A stretch of 64,000 nt of DNA, taken from Balanoglossus misakiensis (taxonomy: Eukaryota > Hemichordata). The notes under the pieces are model-generated. The model saw only the letters and a program-made list of their open reading frames with translations, did not search any database and was not told the origin of the DNA. The stretch lies in the NCBI GenBank assembly GCA_040954595.2, contig CM082592.2:10850001-10914000 (forward strand). The letters run 5' to 3'. Shown here piece by piece: positions 56,141 through 64,000 of the stretch. Positions within the stretch are counted from its first letter, which is position 1, and each line of letters opens with the position of its first letter. A program made the translations under genes and the position numbers.

Positions 56141-58440
56141 GTGAGTAAAAGATTGCCTTGCTTTAATAACTTCAACGAGTCATGTGCAAATTCACGCCGT
56201 CCTCTTCAGACTGGGGTACACGTTTTGTCAATTAGTGGCTAAGTGATAGCATTCACGCGACGCAAAAAAACGAGAGATACTTCTACAAGCCGAGATCAAA
56301 CGGAATGATTGCTTTATTATAGATAACGCGCATCACAACGTGAACTGCAGAGTCTGCGGGCAGGAATTGTGAATGTTTACTGAACAAAGCCCGTGTCCTA
56401 GATTCCTACTTCGCTTTTACCCCAGTCCACTCCAGACTTTTACGTATCAATCTTAGAGAAATAGACAATTTCCTTTACGTAGTTTCTTGGTTTTGTGCCT
56501 CATTGAGTGCACACAAATGCCTGTTTGCAAATTTGTTTTGTTAACTTCCCAACTTGCGTGGTTTTCCAAGATGTCACAACCCCCTATGCCTATATGCCTT
56601 CCCTTCTGTGCGCAATACCCGTGCGACAATACATACGTTGGTATCTTCAATAGTTCTCTTGTTGTGGCATTCAGATGCTCTTCCCCTTACAAAAGCCCCT
56701 CGCTGTTAAAATGACGTTCGTAAAATTAATCGACCTGAAAAGAAGCCTGTCATCAGAATGAATAGACTGTCACCATCATGAAAGGACTGCCATAGGCACA
56801 AAATAGTTATAAACAGGTGCTTATAAAGTTTGGGGACATTTTACAGACTTACAATTCTGACATTCTCGTTTTCCGTGATGAGAACAGTGTATAGGACTAT
56901 ACGACTGAGTATATGTAATTAGTTGGATGGACACCAAAGTATAACGATGAGGCGGCCAAAAAGTTAACCTCTTTTTCGATTGTATTTACTTCGAGTTGAA
57001 TTTGAAGTTGCAACACCCATTTACCGTTGCCAGAGATTAGTCCTTGTTATTACTGAAAAGTTCTCATCAATCTGTTACTGCAACCACCTTGTTGATGAAT
57101 CCACATTTGTGTAGCAGATGGTGCGCGGTGAAACCAGCCGACAAGATGAAGGCCGCAAATGAACGATAAAAAGTACAAAACACAGACATAAAACGGAATC
57201 TAAAAGTTCGGAAATCACACAAATGTAACAATGGATACCTGCGGGTAGAAAAACCACGAAATCAAACGCTTCCCCTCTCCCGAACAACAGAACCGCTGTT
57301 GGAGAAACTGGTCGTATACTTTTATCCCAAATCGCGCTATTGTCACTTCTTAAAAATAAAACGGTCGGGTGATTATTTTGAACAAACCACTCACAAACTG
57401 TACATAGTTCGTCACAAGAATATTGGCCATTCAACTTCTCCCATTGAGTTTAACACTGTTGTGTTCAGTGGGTAATAAACGGACCGGCGACTTTATTGCA
57501 CAATATGACTAAAATCTCGCATAAGTGCGACCTACATTATACATGTATTTTTTTCTGGCCAGAGTCTAGTTGCGACTTTTATTTTAGCGATTTCGCTTTA
57601 TAGGTAGGGCCGGTCGGAAAGACTCCGAAAGTGGTAAGCGTATATTTGTAAATCGCTCGCCTGTCGCACCAGTTGTGTGTTTTTCTCTGAGCACAGTAAC
57701 ATGTACATGTACAATCTCCACTTTGCGCATTGGCGATGAAAGAGTCGAATGCTCGCATTTTCGATGCTCGATCCGAAATAAATCAAAAAGTTGATATGTT
57801 GATTGTACCAGTACTAGATTAGAGCGACGCCAGAGGTCATACGAAGAGAGTTGGTGATAGTTCATGAAGAAGCTTTGATATCTTTTTTTCTACCGGAGTG
57901 GTTTGAACGACTTTTACCCAAAACGGCGCTTTTTCATACGTTTTCGTTCAGGCTGTTTTTCTCTTTCTTTCCTGTAGAGCGAATTGTATTTTCCCTGAAC
58001 TGAGAAAACAACCAAGCTGATGGAGATGAGCGCATGTTCCTCCAATCATGGATGTTCAATTGGCTTAAGATACATCTATTCACAGACAGAGATTTTTTTA
58101 ACTTCGAAAAGATAAAACTTTTCGTCTGTTACAGTTTAATATCCATGATTCATGAGTTGACATTTCGTGTGCTTCCAACTCTTTCCGTCGATCGTGCTAG
58201 TTGCTCGTGGTGATTGGCATAATGTTTACAGACCTAACTATTCAAATGTGGGGATGCCTTCTGTAATCTGCCAAATGACCAACTAAGAACTACGGATAGT
58301 TTGCTAGTTTTTCGGTTTGAAAGTACTACAGGGAATAGTTCGTCACAAATGGAAAGGATAGGTGGGCTTAAATGGTAACTCCTCGACACTTTTCGCGTAT
58401 TTCGGCGAGGACTCGTGTTGTGTAAGGACGCGTGAACCCT
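56141..58440. other. Probable first intron or intergenic stretch
   Basis: Somewhat richer in CpG than the rest of the window, but I see no exon with both splice sites and no repeat. Confidence 0.35.
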
Positions 58441-58630
58441 ATTTGCATGAATACAACACGCCATATGATGCTAGGTGCCCCGCCCACTAAACTTCCTGAT
58501 CCTTTGGGGTTGAGTGGGCTGAACTCAAAACACAGAGCTGGTTTTACGGTCGTAGTCATCGGTTTTTCATACAGATTGTTCAGAGATTCAAATGTCGAGT
58601 GAGTGGAGTGCAAGTGTGTCGGCTATATAG
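58441..58630 (+). promoter_or_regulatory. Promoter-like cluster: octamer, GC box, TATA
   Basis: ATTTGCAT at 58441-58448, CCCCGCCCA at 58478-58486 and CTATATAG at 58623-58630, just before the ATG at 58660. Confidence 0.45.
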
Positions 58631-58659
58631 CACTCCGATCTTTTCCCTCCTCCTGCACG

Positions 58660-58704
58660 ATGGACGTCTATGTCGGTAAAGATGAGCAAGCCCTTCGAAA
58701 GTTG
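58660..58704 (+). CDS. Candidate first coding exon of an unidentified gene
   Basis: ATG in the context CACGATGG, reading MDVYVGKDEQALRKL, then a consensus donor GTGAGT in phase 0. Promoter-like sites lie just upstream. I do not recognise the protein. The small exon at 60683-60713 begins in phase 0 and could follow it; the rest of the gene would extend right. Confidence 0.45.
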
Positions 58705-59171
58705 GTGAGTGATACTCGTTTCATTGCATCGCTCTAGCGCCAATCTATCATCAGTGTACATACTATACAGTACAGGCCATCTCGGCACCGCATATGCTAT
58801 ACTCTGACAACGTATGTAACCCCATCGCCGAGACGAATACCGTTGCCTTTACGCTCACTTGCCCATCAAAGAAGTGTACCCGGTTGAAAATATTTCCCAA
58901 GCCGTGTACTGAAAACTGTTGCAGCGCGGCGCGGCCAGATCATGTCCGGGATTCGTGTCAATCGATCGTTCGTTCGTGCATTTGTCTCTCAACCCATTGC
59001 GAGCTTGTTCATCCCTTGGCGATAGTATTTAATTATACTGTTGAGCCCGGGGCCAAATTATAACACACCACTTCATACAGTCAGGTAGGAGCATTTGACA
59101 GAGAACAGCCCCGAAATGGACCAATCTATAACAGTGGTAGAGTAGTATGTCCATCATCTGTTGGTTGGTAG

Positions 59172-59371
59172 ATACGTGGCGATCGCAAGCAGGGACCAGA
59201 CCAGCATTGCTGCAGGAAAGCAACCTGATGAATACGGGAGGTTTACGGACAGCAGACGGCAGTAGTCCATCGGAGGTATCACTAACGAGTGACACTACCA
59301 ACGGCAACGCACAATTTGCCTCGGGGCAGTTTACTCACAGTCCCTCCACCTGGGACTCTGGTTTACAATAG
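59172..59371 (+). CDS. Candidate last exon, Ser/Thr-rich C-terminus
   Basis: After an AG at 59170-59171 the frame reads TWRSQAGTRPALLQESNLMN and ends in a Ser/Thr/Gly-rich stretch, THSPSTWDSGLQ, with TAG at 59369-59371. AATAAA follows at 59746-59751. The composition is typical of a disordered C-terminus, e.g. of a transcription factor, but no family is assigned. It may belong to the gene starting at 56010. Confidence 0.35.
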
Positions 59372-59745
59372 TCATGCATATCAAAGCGCAGCCAACCCAA
59401 ATCCGCAAATGTACTTTTGCTGAAATCTTTCTTTTGTTGCATTTGTATATCTGTACGTCACTCTTCACTTCAGAGACACGGGACACGTTTTTTGTGTGGT
59501 TGGAACTAAGTAAAGCTATGACGAGAGTCGTAACTTCGAGAATTTAATAGCGTTTTAACCGCAGTCCCTCAAAAAGAAGGCCTGTGTTACATAATATGAC
59601 AATGGTTCTGTCCCCGGCGCGTCGCAAACGTCCAGGCCACTTTGTCATACCATTCCAGGGGAGGGGGGGATCCGTTTCACACTCCCGAAAAGTGTTAAAT
59701 ACGCCCCATAATAGATGATGTATATTTCACTTCTTGTATGTTGCA

Positions 59746-59751
59746 AATAAA
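59746..59751 (+). terminator. Possible polyA signal
   Basis: AATAAA about 375 bp after the stop of the candidate exon at 59172-59371. Confidence 0.35.
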
Positions 59752-60682
59752 CCGAAACATTGTTGCAACTTCTAAGTACTTAGCAGATCTCTTCACCGGT
59801 TGTCACTATCTTCTTGGGAGGGGGTTCTGAAAGTATCCCCCCCCCTCCTCTGGAAAGTACTTGGTGAATATCAGAGACTTGGCCAGTGGTCCATTCACAT
59901 CTCTGTGGGAAAAAAAGCAGTAACTCAGTTATAAACAATTGAGAAAGTTATAAAGTACACATGTAATATCCTGTCTAAAGACATTTACAGGGTAATACTA
60001 ATGTGTAAGTGGTACAAGTTATTAATAAAGGCCATGAGCTGCAACTCAGAAAAGATGGGAGGGAGAGGCAGGGATTGATCATCCAAAGCCATGATCAATA
60101 GATATGCATTTTTGACTTGTGAATACACCTGTGACATGTACTGATAACATTATGTAGACTGTACTGTACAAGAATCAATAGTCATCTTATTCATTAAAAG
60201 AAACTTAAGTTGTCAGCAAACTAATCCATCATACTTGTTCCAGGTTTCATCATCGCATGTCACATTCCCATCTCACATTTTTATGTAGAAAACATGACTC
60301 AGAAATCTGGAGTGTAATTAATCAAGCATTGAAGTCTGTTGACAATCTTTTAGGGCCTCACATGTTAACCTATGCAAATGAGTTACAAATCATCAATTCC
60401 AAGGAGTCTTAACCCAAGGGGTTGCCATGGTTATCATACGATATTTCAAACTCAATTGTCAAACGTTCACTGCTCCTTAAAATTTCACCAGTTATTTACT
60501 TTTTACTTTAAGACATACACAAAACTTGAAATCTGTGGAGAATTGCATCTTTTGCATCTTACAAACTCCTTAGTCCTCTTCTAGAATTATTGATATCGTC
60601 TTGGAAGTAGCATAATCTACACTAAGTCAATGTTTACCACCCTTTGAAGTTCTTTTCAAGTATTTCTTTTTCTTTTTCAAAG

Positions 60683-60713
60683 AAGGTTTGTGTTCACTTC
60701 GTGACAAGTCAAG
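60683..60713 (+). CDS. Candidate 31-bp internal exon
   Basis: A pyrimidine-rich tract and AG (60681-60682) precede KVCVHFVTSQ, followed by the donor GTGAAT. It starts in phase 0 and ends in phase 1. Only its splice-site context and fit with exon 58660-58704 support it. Confidence 0.25.
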
Positions 60714-63700
60714 GTGAATGCATGTTTATGTGTCGTGCAAGTAAAATCGCTGGCCACTTAATCCATGTATTTATCTTTGTGAACGTCACGGATGTTTTTA
60801 GCAACATTCTGTTTGTCAAACATTTTCACAACTGCAGTGTGTAAATTCTCGAGCAGTTTTGTAAAGCGTGCTGATTCAGAGAATGTGGTTGGTGGATTAG
60901 TTCGACACTGAAGTTTGTTAAGTGGGAATTTCGCATCCTAAGGGGCTGAACCAGCAAATGGTGCGTGAAATACTCAGTCAGGAGGTTTAGGTTTGGGTCC
61001 AATATGCTTTCTTTAATAAAGAACAAGTGTGTTGATATATGGTCTTCACTCACTATTCACTCACTCATACACCCACCCACTAAATCCTCTCAAGTTAGTC
61101 CCCCCACATACATGTATGATGTAAAACTTTCATCAGTTGGGAATATGACATTTGTTTATCAATAAGTTGTTTATGGAAACTTAATTGATTGATCCTGAAC
61201 TGCCTGGACATTTTTCCCAGACATCTCATCTTGTTCTGTTTATAACAAGTAGAGATGATTGAAGCTGTCGACATTTCAGAGAATAATACAGTCATCTTCT
61301 ATATATGTGGTCTGCGTCTTGGTTCAGTTCAGTCACCCTGCCTGAAGAATGACTCACTCAAGAAAGTTCTTCTAAACATCATACACTATAACTTGGCGCA
61401 CTTGACCATGACAGAGGTCACTCTGCCTGCCCCTTCAATAATTTTCCAAATTCTTCTGTCTGTAGAGACCAGTTAAATACTTACAATAAAGATTCAAGTC
61501 CAGATCAACTGCATCATAGATTGGATGTAGCATACCTCATTAATATTGAACCTGATTTCCTTGACCAACAACTCTGCACTCGGTTCAGAAAAGTCTGTAA
61601 TTCCACTCTGATCTGTGACAGGGATAAAAGAAATGTGATATTTTTAACCATGACCGTGCAGTGTTTATGTGTAAAAGTTCACAGCAAACACACAACTTCA
61701 TGAACAACTTTGGAATGAAGTAGCAGTTATCTGAGAAGTTTATCTGGAAATCTGGGAGATAACATGAAACAAACAATGACTTGGGTGGTTAAAAAGCAAT
61801 TGATCAGTAATTGTTATTCCGTCTGAATCCAAAGAATGGTGTTTTGAGTTGGAGTCACCTTTGAGCCGAACATATTTGATCATCGCACAGTAAATCTATT
61901 TAGACTTCAGTATTGCTGGTCATATTGATAAGTTTGTACATCATTGAGAACAGGTGTTTGTGGCTGGAAGCCAGAACAGATAAGAGGTTTTTTAATTGCA
62001 TGGTCTATAGAGTTTGTACTATTAATGAGATGCTGAAGGATTTTGAGTGAATAGTGGACTATTGATCGAATGAATAGATGTGTTTGGTAAGGATGTGCAG
62101 CATCTAAATGAGCGATACATAACTCATTCAAGCATTCTCAGAAACTAAGGTTCAGTCCCAGTCGGATGTTCCTAGTAGAATTGCTCCAATGATTCTACAA
62201 GGTTGGAGGAACTCCCCTGAAGGTTGTCATCACTGTAGCGTGGAGTTGCACGGAGTAGTTTGACAACTGAATTTTTTCAAGTGTAGCAACCAACCGCCCA
62301 TCCTTTATCTTCTACAGATAGAGTTTCACTTTGAAAGTTAACCCTATTGTACCAAGTCAAAGCGATGATATTTGAGTGGAAGCGAGAATGTCACAATTCA
62401 CTGACTATAAGCCTCATTGGTGATCACTGTTTCAGTGAAGCATCCTTGCAGTATATGTGTGTGCATGCATGTGTGTCTCTGTGTCTGTCTGTATCTGTCT
62501 GAGTCTGTGTGCAGCATTGGAAGTTCACATGTGTCAGGTCTTAGGTCTACTTCCTATCCTTGAACATTTGTTCTTCTGAAATGAAGTGTGCCATACACTG
62601 GAACAGAATCACAAAGACCCGGCCTATGTGTCTATGTTAATGGACTGCACTGCAATAACTCATACTTGCACTTCACTGCACACGACTATACCCCGGGACA
62701 AAATCTGCCCTGTGTGAGGCTTTAAAAGTCCCCGTAAAGCTTATACTTGCATGGACACGCTGATGGTCAGTTTACCATGAATTGTGAATACCTTGTCATA
62801 CTTGATAGAGCATTTGAGTACAGTCCTTCCACGGTGATGGAGATTGTGATTTGAATGATAACAGTGTTGGAGGGAGGGCCAAGGATCGATTATCCGGTGG
62901 TTTTGACAGAGAGTGGCTCTGGGTGGTTCTGTCCTGTGCTTATATACAGGTCTTCCTTTAGCTGAACAGATATGTCAGAGAATCTTCAATAAAACAGAAA
63001 TCTAGCGTTGTTGTTCTTGAGTTTTGTCCATGTCAGTACAAATACTACAATGGGTTTTGCCAACGTCATTATTGGTCGGTTTAGGCAAGTTTCATGTTTC
63101 CATATGATAAGCCCATAACTGTGAATTTTACAGGGCTGACAAGTCAAGGTCACATTGACCCAGAGTAAATCAGTCTGCAGGGCATTGTGGGAGATTGTTG
63201 GCCAGTACATGTATACTATGCTAGGTGCTGTTTTCATCAAGTTTCCCACTGTAAATGGGCAATGCTAAGTGAAAAGTGTTGTGGTTGAAACTGCCAAGTG
63301 CCAATAATTGAATAGACATGCCAAGGTTGGAAATTCACAACATAAACATGTTGCATGTTGTTTTAAACAGGATCTGGTGCATGCCTGTGTCCTGGAGAGT
63401 TCAGTCCAGGGTTCCTTGCAAAGGTCAAGGTCAGATCTCAAGTTCAGATCACTTGGCTCTGCTGTGAAAGGGGGGGGGGGGGTCAGTGGTCCTTGATTTA
63501 CAACTGGTTCTGCAGACAGATTAGCTGGATTGAAGTGCTAGAGAAAACTGTTGTAGTTTCTCATTTAGCCAATCAAATCGTTGATGCCATGTGACATCAC
63601 ATTGGCCGCATAAAATGTATTGATTATAAAACTATGTCACAAGTTTGAACATGAAATTGATTTGTAACAATGACAGAGTTTATTGTTTTATTTCAAGGTT

Positions 63701-64000
63701 ATCACCTTTGTAATAATCTAAAAGCAATTTATTACAATCCTATTACAAACAAAATTACAGTCCCACAGACTTGCCTTGTTATATTATGATAATTATGAAA
63801 TGTTTGCAACAACATGTTACAGTTTTCATCATAATGTTTCTTTGTCAGTCAATTTATGTAAGACTTGTCAAGTCATGGAAACATTTGGTAGGATGGAACA
63901 TTTTATTATGAAATATAGAGAGCACTTTCAGAGTATTGTGAAAGCGCTCTTTGAAAGCACCTTTATTTATGGCTAAAGCCAGGTGTGTTGTTTAGAGCAT
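60714..64000. other. Unassigned right end of the window
   Basis: No exon I can support. Holds a TG/CTGT-rich tract at about 62455-62515 and a run of 13 G at 63470-63482. It may be intron of a gene continuing right. Confidence 0.4.

Overview
This is animal nuclear DNA. Genes are split by GT-AG introns of about 100 bp to 4 kb, polyadenylation signals are AATAAA, and simple-sequence repeats are common. The gene set (VWD/C8/TIL mucin-like protein, intron-rich GH9 cellulase, rabphilin-type double-C2 protein) fits an invertebrate. A hemichordate, echinoderm or amphioxus-like deuterostome is my inference; the sequence alone does not settle the phylum.

Layout. (1) 17-19364, + strand: the 3' part of a very large single-pass membrane protein gene. 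It starts with four almost identical 2,055-2,060 bp genomic units, each encoding one 394-residue TIL / EGF-like / VWD / C8 module. A chimeric fifth module follows, then a TIL and EGF-like pair, one 5,067-bp exon with ten fibronectin-III-like modules (most on an exact 510-bp pitch) in Thr-rich linkers, a transmembrane exon and an acidic Ser-rich tail. (2) 21080-24690, - strand: a ten-exon GH9 endoglucanase of 521 residues with signal peptide, TATA box and polyA signal. (3) 26807-29019: a tandem array of roughly 527-bp units carrying nested hairpins that vary in number. (4) 29.0-33.7 kb: orphan exon candidates and a CRE/CCAAT promoter belonging to one or two genes I cannot name. (5) 34187-49630, + strand: a rabphilin-like gene (Rab-binding zinc finger, acidic/Ser linker, C2A, C2B) with two paralogous alternative first exons. 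(6) 53573-54254, + strand: a three-exon, 96-residue basic protein of the C19orf53 / UPF0390 family. (7) 56-60.7 kb: promoter-like sites and candidate first, internal and last exons of unidentified genes. From 60.7 kb to the end I see nothing firmly coding.

Functional themes. The first gene looks like a cell-surface mucin or adhesion molecule and the second like a secreted digestive cellulase. The rabphilin-like gene should act in Rab/Ca2+-controlled vesicle exocytosis. I see no sign that these neighbours work as one system. The most unusual structures are the homogenised VWD gene-in-gene array with a decayed module in a downstream intron, the 510-bp FN3 coding array, the hairpin satellite, and the duplicated rabphilin first exons.
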